In this document: one piece after another, positions 8,352-15,104 of the stretch
Layout: each line of letters begins with the position of its first letter
Position numbering within the stretch: position 1 is the first letter of the stretch
From: Sphingobacteriales bacterium
Lineage (GTDB): Bacteria; Bacteroidota; Bacteroidia; Chitinophagales; Chitinophagaceae
DNA: 64,000 bases
Assembly: GCA_003963365.1 (NCBI GenBank)
Contig: RXJG01000002.1
Coordinates: 513,722-577,721, forward strand
Reading direction: 5' to 3'
The notes under the pieces: model-generated
Database searches by the model: none
What the model saw: the letters and a program-made list of their open reading frames with translations, nothing else
What the model was told of the DNA's origin: nothing
Position numbers and translations under genes: made by a program

Positions 8352-8717
8352 ATGAATACAACAAACATTTTACTGGTTGGCAACAATGAAGAACAATCAA
8401 ACAACTGGATCAAACTTTTAAATGACCGCAACGAATGGAAAGCAGAACATGCTTTAACAGACGAAGAAGCGATTGAAAAATTTCATCAATACCATTTTGA
8501 TGTGGTAGTGCTGGGCAATGATCTTTCTGCAGATGCAGTAAAGAAACTGAACAAACTGTGTACGTTTCAGCATGAAGATGTAATAGTGATCAACAACACG
8601 GCTGATCTTGCAGAAAAGATAAGTGAAGCATTGAAAGCACAAAAAAGAAATAATACTACTTTCTCATTTGTGGATGATGCTTTGAAAAGTGCAGGATTAA
8701 ATATTAACATACAATAA
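8352..8717 (+). CDS. Degenerate (pseudo) receiver-domain protein
   Basis: The first 90 residues read like a response-regulator receiver: ILLVGNNEEQ at the place of the acidic pocket, then DEEAIEKFHQYHFDVVVLG where a D-L-V-L-L-D phosphorylation site belongs. The acidic pair has become N-N and the phospho-acceptor Asp is Gly, so normal phosphotransfer is unlikely. A short C-terminal tail without a DNA-binding domain follows. The gene has an unusually good Shine-Dalgarno sequence (AAGGAG) and a clear promoter. It may be a phosphorylation-independent adaptor for the operon it heads. The fold is inferred from the pattern only. Confidence 0.65.
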   Translation: MNTTNILLVGNNEEQSNNWIKLLNDRNEWKAEHALTDEEAIEKFHQYHFDVVVLGNDLSADAVKKLNKLCTFQHEDVIVINNTADLAEKISEALKAQKRNNTTFSFVDDALKSAGLNINIQ

Positions 8718-8735
8718 CCTCGTGTATTGAGAGAC

Positions 8736-8800
8736 TTCTTTGTGCACCTTGTGGTAAAGATTTTAAACCACAAAGTACACAAGGAAAAAACACAAAGGTC
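8736..8800. repeat. CCACAAAG palindromic intergenic repeat, copy A
   Basis: CCTTGTGGT and ACCACAAAG can pair around a short AT loop. They are continued on both sides by imperfect GTGCAC / GTACAC and AAGG / CACAAAGG strings. A longer version of the same element lies between the two pirin genes, so the family has inserted twice within one operon. No T-tract makes it a strong terminator; it could shape mRNA processing. Confidence 0.65.
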
Positions 8801-8824
8801 ACAATAAATAAAAAGGGAATAATT

Positions 8825-9691
8825 ATGAAAAGACAAATTGAAAGAGTAATACCAAAACAGGCAAGACCCGGAATGGTGGGTGATGGATTCAGGGTGTATA
8901 ATTTTATTCCCGGTGCTGTTTTGCAAAGAAGGATCAGTCCATTTTTAATGCTCGATTTTGCAGCTGAATTTAATTTCACTCCATCTGAAAAAGTAAGAGG
9001 TGTGGATGTACATCCGCATAAAGGTTTTGAAACCGTTACCATTGCCTATAAAGGAAGTGTGGCGCATCATGACAGTGCGGGTAATAGCGGTATCATCAAT
9101 TCCGGTGATGTACAATGGATGACTGCCGGTGCAGGTATCTTACACAAAGAATATCATGAACAGGAATTTTCTAAACGGGGCGGACCATTTGAAATGGTTC
9201 AGTTATGGGTGAATCTTCCTAAAAAACATAAATCCGTTGCACCACATTACCAGGCTATCACTGCTGATAAGATGGGTAAATATGTTATTCCAAACAATGG
9301 CGGTATAGTGAATGTAATTGCCGGAAAGGTAAATGATGTAAAAGGACCGGCGGCTACTTATTCACCGGTGAACTTGTTTGATATTAAATTAAACAAAGGA
9401 GCGGAGTTGAACTTTACGATCCCTGCCAGTCATAATGCTGCTATGTTAATGGTAAACGGAACAGCCCTGGCAGATGAAACAGCAGTGGCAGAACATAGTT
9501 TTGTATTATTCAAGGATGGTGGTGAAGAAATAACTATCAAAGCAGATAGTGATGCGGTGATCTTATTCATGAGCGGAGAACCTATCAATGAACCTATCGC
9601 CAGCTACGGACCTTTTGTGATGAACACACAGGAAGAAATTTATGAAGCGATTGAAGAATTCCAGGCTGGTAAATTCGGAACCTTAGTATAA
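8825..9691 (+). CDS. Pirin family protein
   Basis: A 288-residue bicupin pirin. The iron-binding set of the N-terminal cupin is intact: HPHKGFETVT supplies the two histidines and GILHKE the distal His and Glu. GDVQWMTAGAG lies between them as in all pirins. Bacterial pirins are non-haem iron proteins; a few have quercetinase activity, but most have no known substrate. The C-terminal cupin has lost its metal residues, which is normal. It is adjacent to a second pirin (about 190 bases on) with which it shares the operon. A weak AAGGGA precedes the ATG. Confidence 0.92.
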   Translation: MKRQIERVIPKQARPGMVGDGFRVYNFIPGAVLQRRISPFLMLDFAAEFNFTPSEKVRGVDVHPHKGFETVTIAYKGSVAHHDSAGNSGIINSGDVQWMTAGAGILHKEYHEQEFSKRGGPFEMVQLWVNLPKKHKSVAPHYQAITADKMGKYVIPNNGGIVNVIAGKVNDVKGPAATYSPVNLFDIKLNKGAELNFTIPASHNAAMLMVNGTALADETAVAEHSFVLFKDGGEEITIKADSDAVILFMSGEPINEPIASYGPFVMNTQEEIYEAIEEFQAGKFGTLV

Positions 9692-9733
9692 AGCGATAAC
9701 CGGGTAAAGTATCTACTTCCCGGTTTTTTTATT

Positions 9734-9823
9734 CCTTGTGCCCTTTGTGTAAATACTTTGTGTTCTTTGTGGTAAAAATTCTCATACCACAAAGAAGACA
9801 AGGAAAACACAAGGAGCACAAGG
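9734..9823. repeat. CCACAAAG palindromic intergenic repeat, copy B
   Basis: CTTTGTGGTA and TACCACAAAG form a perfect ten-base-pair stem around AAAATTCTCA. The stem is extended imperfectly on each side by CCTTGTG / CACAAGG strings to about 90 bases. It sits between two same-strand pirin genes. It is one of several copies of a palindromic family in this window. Confidence 0.75.
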
Positions 9824-9879
9824 AAAGATAATAATCGAAACACAAAATTTTTTTGAAACCTTTTATCGAATATTGAGAT

Positions 9880-10737
9880 ATGAAAAAAGCAATTGCACAC
9901 ATTTTATTAGGAAGAGAAAAACAGATCACGAAAGAAGAAACTGTTCTGCAACCATTGCCACATAAAGATTTTCGTTTTGCCAATCCGTTTATTGTAATTC
10001 ATCATTTAAAACCGGAGATGATTGAGCCGGGTGCTGAGTTTAGAATTCACCCGCATCCGCATCGTGGTTTTTCTCCTGTTACCTTTGTGTTGCAGGGTGA
10101 AGGATATCATAAAGACAATGCCGGTCATGATGAAATTGTAAAAGCCGGTGATGTGCAATGGATGTTTGCCGGTAAGGGACTGCTTCACAGTGAAGGGCCA
10201 ACTAAAGAATTATTGAAAAAAGGGGGTGTACAGGAATTTATACAGCTTTGGATCAATGCACCAAAAGCAAATAAATGGGATGAACCATTTTATCAGTCTG
10301 CCAGAAAAGAAGAATTAATACAGGTTATCAACGAAGAAGGAGTGAACTTGCGGTTAGCAACAGGCGAATACGATGGAAAGAAAGGGCCCATCAATAAAAG
10401 TCATACACCGGTTGTTTCAATTGTGGGAGAGATCAGTAAAGGCAAACAGGTGCAGTTAACCGCTACCCCGGGTTGGTGGACATTATTATACATCGCTAAA
10501 GGGAAACTTTGTATTGACCAGGAAAGTATTGATCAGTATCATTTAATAATTTTTCAAAAAGAGAATGAAGAGATAGTGATTACTGCCGAAGAAGATACGC
10601 AACTATTGTTTTTATCTGCCGAACCAATTGATGAGCCCATTGCCGCAAAAGATAATTTTGTAATGAATACAGCAGAAGAAATTGAACAGGCGATGAAAGA
10701 CTATGAAAACGGTGTGTTTGGAACATTAGTATATTAA
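9880..10737 (+). CDS. Pirin family protein (second copy)
   Basis: A 285-residue pirin diverged from its neighbour. The iron ligands are again present: HPHPHRGFSPVT, GDVQWMFAGKG and LLHSEG. The two proteins share cupin architecture and a closely similar C-terminal motif (FVMNT then EEI...FGTLVY), so the pair looks like an old tandem duplication with functional divergence. It is followed after nine bases by the small GNAT gene, which argues for one transcript with the GNAT and OsmC fusion genes. Confidence 0.92.
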   Translation: MKKAIAHILLGREKQITKEETVLQPLPHKDFRFANPFIVIHHLKPEMIEPGAEFRIHPHPHRGFSPVTFVLQGEGYHKDNAGHDEIVKAGDVQWMFAGKGLLHSEGPTKELLKKGGVQEFIQLWINAPKANKWDEPFYQSARKEELIQVINEEGVNLRLATGEYDGKKGPINKSHTPVVSIVGEISKGKQVQLTATPGWWTLLYIAKGKLCIDQESIDQYHLIIFQKENEEIVITAEEDTQLLFLSAEPIDEPIAAKDNFVMNTAEEIEQAMKDYENGVFGTLVY

Positions 10738-10746
10738 AACAATTTT

Positions 10747-11049
10747 ATGAAAGAAGAATATCAATCGCTTGAGCTGATTAAGAACGATTCACTTAACCGT
10801 TTTGAAATGAAAGTAGGAGAGCACCTCGCTATCATTGAATATAAAGAACTGCCGGGTAAGATAGCTTTGCTGCATACAGAAGTAGAACCTGCATTGGAAG
10901 GTAAAGGTGCCGGTACGGCAATTGTTGAGAAGACATTGGATTATATAGAAAAAAATAACTTGAAACTGATCCCATTGTGTCCTTTGGTGGTAGCTTACAT
11001 TAAACGCCACCCTGAATGGAACAGGATTGTGGCAGCACATGATGAATAG
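10747..11049 (+). CDS. Small GNAT-fold N-acetyltransferase (YjdJ-like)
   Basis: A 100-residue mini-GNAT of the GCN5-related type, with the acetyl-CoA loop seen in EPALEGKGAGTAIVEKTLDYI (Q/R-x-x-G-x-G/A pattern) and LIPLCPLVVAYIKRHPEW. This C-terminal LCP(F/L)V..Y...HPE block is diagnostic of the YidJ/YjdJ group. In E. coli the homologue is adjacent to YjdI, a mono-cluster ferredoxin-like protein; here the next gene contains exactly that domain fused to OsmC. The physiological acceptor is unknown. Confidence 0.88.
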   Translation: MKEEYQSLELIKNDSLNRFEMKVGEHLAIIEYKELPGKIALLHTEVEPALEGKGAGTAIVEKTLDYIEKNNLKLIPLCPLVVAYIKRHPEWNRIVAAHDE

Positions 11050-11075
11050 TAGTAACTTACTTAAAATTAATTTGT

Positions 11076-11726
11076 ATGCAGTATAAATTAGACAAGCCCG
11101 TACACGGAACTATTGGTACGGAAAAATATAAATGTGTAATAGAGTGGCGCAACGGAAAATTGATTGCAGATGAACCAGTAAACAACGGTGGAAAAGATGA
11201 AGGTCCCGATCCTTATACCTTATTACTCTCCTCACTGGCAACCTGTACACTGGTAACCCTGCGTATGTATATTGACCGCAAAGGATGGAATATACCAGAA
11301 ATAGCGGTGAAAACAAATATGTTTCAAACAAAACAGGGAGATGAAACCACCACATACATTGACAGGGATATTTCTTTTCCCCAACCATTACCTGCAGAAC
11401 AAAAAGACCGGTTACTGGAAATTGCACTGCATTGTCCCATTTCAAAAATTTTAGAAGGAGAAATTAAGATCCGCAGTTTTGTATATCATGATGAAGAAGT
11501 GGATAAGAATATTAAATACAAAAACGATGAGGTGACAGTTGTATGGAAGCCCGAGCTATGTAAACATTCAGGAAGATGTGTTACGCAGTTACCGCAGGTA
11601 TTTAATTTAAAAGCTCATCCATGGATTAATGTAAATGGAGCGGATGCACAAACTATCATTGATCAGGTCGCTAAATGCCCAACAGGTGCCTTGTCAATTC
11701 AACCAAAAATTGAAGAAACAAAATAA
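11076..11726 (+). CDS. OsmC-domain protein fused to a YjdI-like iron-sulfur domain
   Basis: A 216-residue two-domain protein. Residues 1-140 form an OsmC-like domain, with a conserved Cys in SSLATCTLVTLRMY and a second in ALHCPISKILEG. This is the peroxidatic/resolving pair of OsmC/Ohr-type thiol peroxidases, and the glutamate-rich central region is also in place. Residues 148-210 form a Fer4_19/YjdI domain with LCKHSGRCV and CPTGALSI, which should bind one Fe-S cluster. The fusion directly couples an organic-hydroperoxide-type thiol site to an electron-transfer domain, which suggests self-contained reduction. It is the last gene of the pirin operon. Confidence 0.9.
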   Translation: MQYKLDKPVHGTIGTEKYKCVIEWRNGKLIADEPVNNGGKDEGPDPYTLLLSSLATCTLVTLRMYIDRKGWNIPEIAVKTNMFQTKQGDETTTYIDRDISFPQPLPAEQKDRLLEIALHCPISKILEGEIKIRSFVYHDEEVDKNIKYKNDEVTVVWKPELCKHSGRCVTQLPQVFNLKAHPWINVNGADAQTIIDQVAKCPTGALSIQPKIEETK

Positions 11727-11915
11727 TTAATTCTTTTCAACCGCATGTCCTCCAAACTCATTGCGTAAAGCAGCTACCACTTTAGCAGCATACGTTTCCT
11801 TTTGCAGTGAAGCATAATGTAACTGTAAACTCAAATCAATTACTTCATGTTCTTTTGTTATATTAAAGGCCAATGGATAACCCGTTTTACCTAAACCAAT
11901 CAATCCTGTTTGTAT
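11727..11915 (-). pseudogene. gnd: gnd remnant (6-phosphogluconate dehydrogenase) with large internal deletion
   Basis: Read on the minus strand, a single open frame gives QTGLIGLGKTGYPLAFN, the Rossmann N-terminus of NAD-type 6-phosphogluconate dehydrogenase. It then passes directly into YAAKVVAALRNEFGGHAVEK, the extreme C-terminus of the same enzyme. About 230-250 residues of the normal ~300 are gone, and the expected ATG has become ATA. It lies immediately downstream of gluconokinase on the same strand, where gnd would be expected. The deletion kept the frame. An enzyme cannot be made from this. Confidence 0.8.
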
Positions 11916-11933
11916 ATAGAAAAGTTGATATGA

Positions 11934-13388
11934 TCAATATTTGTTATTGCTGTAAAGTTCTTTGAATATGGCGTAATTGTCCATATAAAAATCATGATTC
12001 CAGTCTTCAGGCTGATAAATATTAGCAGCAGGATGTACGGTAAGATTTTTTTCAGTCATTAATCCCAAACTATAACCGCCCCAGATAGCAGCACCCAATG
12101 CAGAAGCATCTGCATTATCTGACACATGTACCGGTAAGTTAAAAACATCCGCCACCATTTGCAACCATTTGGGTGATTGAATAAACCCACCGCTGGCAAT
12201 AATGCGGCTGATGCCGGGTTGTTGTTTAATAAGTTTCTCTGCAATAGAATATAAATTCATCACCACCCCTTCAATCATCGCCCGGCAAAAATGATCAGGC
12301 GTATGATGTGCCTGCATACCATATACAACCATCTTTGCTTTGGCATCCCACACAGGAGCTCTTTCACCATATAAATAAGGAAGAATAACGAGCCCTTCAC
12401 TTCCTGCATCAATCTTAAAAGCTCTTTCTAATATTTTTGCTTCGGTTAAAGTGTTGTCTTTTAAAAAATCTTTTAACCAGTTAACTACATTGCCTCCGTT
12501 ATTGCTGGCACCGCCGCTGATGTATAAATTATTGGCCAGGGCATAATTGAAAATGCTTTCATCCGGATCAAAAAAAGGTTCAGGTGAAGTGATGCGTACA
12601 GCAGCACTGGTTCCAATAGTGATGGCTAAATCACGATTGGGAATAACATGACTGCCCACATTGGCAAAACAGCCATCGCTGCTGCCGGCTACAAACAATA
12701 TATCATCGGGCAGATTCAATTCCGCTTTTATTCCTTCTCTCCATTTATTGGTGTAAGCCGATGTAGGAACTGGTTCTGATAACAATTCGTAAGTAATACC
12801 GGCATTGTTTAATCCGGTAATATCCCATTTCAATTCCTGTATATCAAACATACCGGTGGCGGAAGCAATAGAATAATCAATGATATATCTTCCTAATAAA
12901 TGAAAACAGATATATTCTTTAATAGAGATGAATTTATAAGCCGCAGCAAAAGCTTCCTTTGCATTTCGCTTCAACCATTTGATCTTGGTGAGCGGTAACA
13001 TAGGATGAACAGGAGTACCGCATTTGCGATAAATAATGGAGGCATCTTTTTCATAACGGATATCATCTGCTTCCTCAGTACTACGGGTATCACTCCATAA
13101 TAACAGCGGAGTTAAAGGTCTTCCTTCCGCATCTACAATCATAATACTGTGCATGGCTGCACTAAAACAGATGGATTTTATTTGTTGTGGCTGATTGCAT
13201 TTTCCAATGATTTCTTTAATTACACTAAACGTAGCATTCTTTACCACATTTGCATCCTGTTCACGATAGCCCGGTTCTGGTTCGTTGGTGGGATAATGTT
13301 GGTGAGCAGTACCAATGATCTCTCCATTAGTATTGATCAGTACGGCTTTAACGGATCCGGTGCCTATATCTATTCCTAAAAAAAACAT
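11934..13388 (-). CDS. gntK: Gluconokinase (FGGY family)
   Basis: A 484-residue FGGY carbohydrate kinase. The actin-fold phosphate loop appears as FFLGIDIGTGSVKAVL. CGTPVHPMLPLTKIKWL strongly resembles the gluconate-kinase subgroup (as in Bacillus GntK) more than xylulose or glycerol kinases. The second nucleotide motif is IGTSAAVRI and the C-terminal signature is IIASGGFIQSPKWLQMVADVF. It makes 6-phosphogluconate from gluconate. The ATG was taken at the start of the first beta strand; the longer ORF reads through low-complexity DNA before prfB. Its normal partner gnd survives only as a fragment downstream, so the product must be used by a gnd elsewhere or by the Entner-Doudoroff route. Confidence 0.92.
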   Translation of the reverse strand: MFFLGIDIGTGSVKAVLINTNGEIIGTAHQHYPTNEPEPGYREQDANVVKNATFSVIKEIIGKCNQPQQIKSICFSAAMHSIMIVDAEGRPLTPLLLWSDTRSTEEADDIRYEKDASIIYRKCGTPVHPMLPLTKIKWLKRNAKEAFAAAYKFISIKEYICFHLLGRYIIDYSIASATGMFDIQELKWDITGLNNAGITYELLSEPVPTSAYTNKWREGIKAELNLPDDILFVAGSSDGCFANVGSHVIPNRDLAITIGTSAAVRITSPEPFFDPDESIFNYALANNLYISGGASNNGGNVVNWLKDFLKDNTLTEAKILERAFKIDAGSEGLVILPYLYGERAPVWDAKAKMVVYGMQAHHTPDHFCRAMIEGVVMNLYSIAEKLIKQQPGISRIIASGGFIQSPKWLQMVADVFNLPVHVSDNADASALGAAIWGGYSLGLMTEKNLTVHPAANIYQPEDWNHDFYMDNYAIFKELYSNNKY

Positions 13389-13516
13389 GGGTGTAAGATA
13401 ATGGAAGATGTTGACAGTTGACAGATGGCGTTTCACAGAAAGAAAGGAAAATTGTTCAAATACCGGTAACCAGTTACCCGCAACTAACAACCAATAACCA
13501 TCTCCCAACTTTCACT

Positions 13517-13524
13517 TACCTTTG
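13517..13524 (+). promoter_or_regulatory. prfB: Bacteroidota -7 box (TACCTTTG) abutting prfB
   Basis: TACCTTTG ends six bases before the prfB ATG. With a start about seven bases downstream, the transcript would begin at the start codon, so a leaderless mRNA is predicted. The TTG -33 element is not obvious. Confidence 0.5.
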
Positions 13525-13530
13525 CCCGCT

Positions 13531-14620
13531 ATGACACAGGAACAACTTAAGGATATGAGAGACCGTGTAGTGGTCTTGAGGAGGTTTCTTTGACGTGGAG
13601 AACCGCCAATACAAAATCAGTGAAGAGAAACAACTCTCTCTAAGTCCGGGCTTTTGGGATGATAACAAACGTGCCACGGAGATACTAAAAAACATTAAGC
13701 AAAATGAATTTTGGGTAAATCTTTATACAGAAGTAGATACAGCTGTAGAAGATTTTGCTGTGCTCTTTGATTTCTGGAAAGCAGGTGATGCCACTGAAGA
13801 AGAAACGAAAGAAGCATACAACAAAGCAATTGAAAAAATTGAAGAAGCAGAATTTAAGAGTACCCTGAATGAACCGGAAGATGAACTGCCTGCAGTTTTA
13901 CAAATCAACAGTGGTGCTGGTGGAACAGAAAGCCAGGACTGGGCAGAGATGCTGGCCCGTATGTATCGTATGTACGGACAAAAACAGGGCTGGGCAATAA
14001 AAGAACTCGACTGGCAGGATGGTGATGGTGCCGGGATAAAAACCTGTACGTTTGAATTTGATGGCCCTTTTGCTTACGGGTTTTTGAAAGCGGAAAGTGG
14101 TGTGCACCGGTTGGTTCGTATCAGCCCGTTTGATAGTAATGCAAGAAGACATACTTCATTTGCGTCTGTATTTGTATATCCGTTAGTGGATGATACGATT
14201 CATATTGAAATTAATCCGGCAGATGTAAAAATGGAAACGTCCCGTAGTGGTGGTGCCGGTGGACAGAATGTAAACAAAGTAGAAACAAAAGTGCAGTTAA
14301 CACATATTCCAACAGGTATTGTAGTAGTTTGCCAGCAGGACAGAAGCCAGTTAGGTAACAGGGAACTGGCTATGCAAATGTTGCGCAGCCGTTTGTATGA
14401 AGAAGAACTGCGTAAACGGCAGGCCCTGAAAGATGCTGCTAATGCCGGAAAGAAAAAAATAGAATGGGGTTCACAGATACGTTCCTATGTTTTTCATCCA
14501 TACAAAATGATTAAAGACCACCGTACCGATTATGAAGTGGGGAATGTGCAGCCGGTAATGGATGGAGAACTGGATGGATTTATTAAAGCATACCTGATGA
14601 GTGAGAAAGAGAATGCCTGA
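13531..14620 (+). CDS. prfB: Peptide chain release factor 2, with programmed +1 frameshift
   Basis: RF2 releases proteins at UGA and UAA. A 20-codon leader ([20 protein letters not shown]) ends at CTT TGA C. Slipping one base at CTT continues as [10 protein letters not shown] into the main frame, giving a protein of about 363 residues. The main frame has the SPF stop-codon-recognition tripeptide in [13 protein letters not shown] and the catalytic GGQ in [13 protein letters not shown]. The ORF track shows only the second frame from an in-frame GTG. An AGGAGG lies three bases before the slip codon. The gene therefore senses RF2 shortage through its own UGA. It is divergent from gluconokinase. 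Confidence 0.95.
13579..13594 (+). promoter_or_regulatory. prfB: prfB autoregulatory frameshift site
   Basis: AGGAGG, a three-base gap, then CTTTGAC form the classical RF2 recoding site: an internal Shine-Dalgarno, a slippery CUU codon and an in-frame UGA followed by C. Everything matches the established arrangement, although Shine-Dalgarno sequences are rare at start codons here. Confidence 0.93.
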
Positions 14621-14715
14621 TTTGAAGATGTGTTGATTTGAAGATTTGGAAATGAGAATTTCAAAATTGACTAATTTTCAAATCTTCAAATTACCAACTC
14701 ATCAAATTAAACTTT
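14621..14715. repeat. TTTGAAGATTTG / CAAATCTTCAAA low-complexity inverted repeat
   Basis: The gap after prfB is made of TTTGAAGAT-type strings followed by their reverse complements (CAAATCTTCAAATTA and so on), able to form a long weak hairpin. The same vocabulary recurs on the far side of the following pseudogene (ACCAAATCTTCAAATTAAC) and in other gaps of the window, so the small gene looks like a cassette between copies of this repeat. Confidence 0.65.
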
Positions 14716-15074
14716 ATGCAGAATAACAAAGAAGGAAACCTTATTGTAGAACTTAGTTTTAAGTTTGCGCTGGATATTATTCGCTATGCAGAGTTATTGG
14801 AGCAGAATAGGAAATTTGTAGTAGCTAATCAATTATTGAAGCAGGAACTTCCATCGGAGCTAACATAAGAGAAGCACAAAACGCAGAAAGTAAAGTTGAC
14901 TTTATTCATAAAATGAAAGTAGCTGCAAAAGAGGCAGATGAAACAGAATATTGGTTATTGCTTTGTAAAGCATCTGAACATTATCCGGGAACTGATGGGT
15001 TGATAGAAAAGCTGACATCAATTATAAAAGTTCTTTCAAAAATAATATCATCATCAAAATCCAGTATTCATTAA
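14716..15074 (+). pseudogene. Frameshifted four-helix-bundle (23S rRNA IVS-type) protein
   Basis: The first 45 codons give a helical protein ending QLLKQELPSELT and then TAA. Shifting one base at the LLK codons restores AGTSIGANIREAQNAESK, the conserved core of the S23/four-helix-bundle family found in 23S rRNA intervening sequences and as free cassettes. The sequence then continues cleanly to IHKMKVAAKEADETEYWLLL and a stop codon near the end of the gap. One missing base explains everything, so this is either a recent pseudogene or a sequencing error. Both flanks carry TTTGAAGA-type repeats. It is too broken to appear in the ORF track. Confidence 0.85.
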
Positions 15075-15104
15075 CAAATTACCAAATCTTCAAATTAACA
15101 CCAT

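Noticed and set aside
9640-9983. Minus-strand ORFs across the pirin spacer
   Set aside because: They arise from the CCACAAAG palindrome and antisense reading of the pirin genes.
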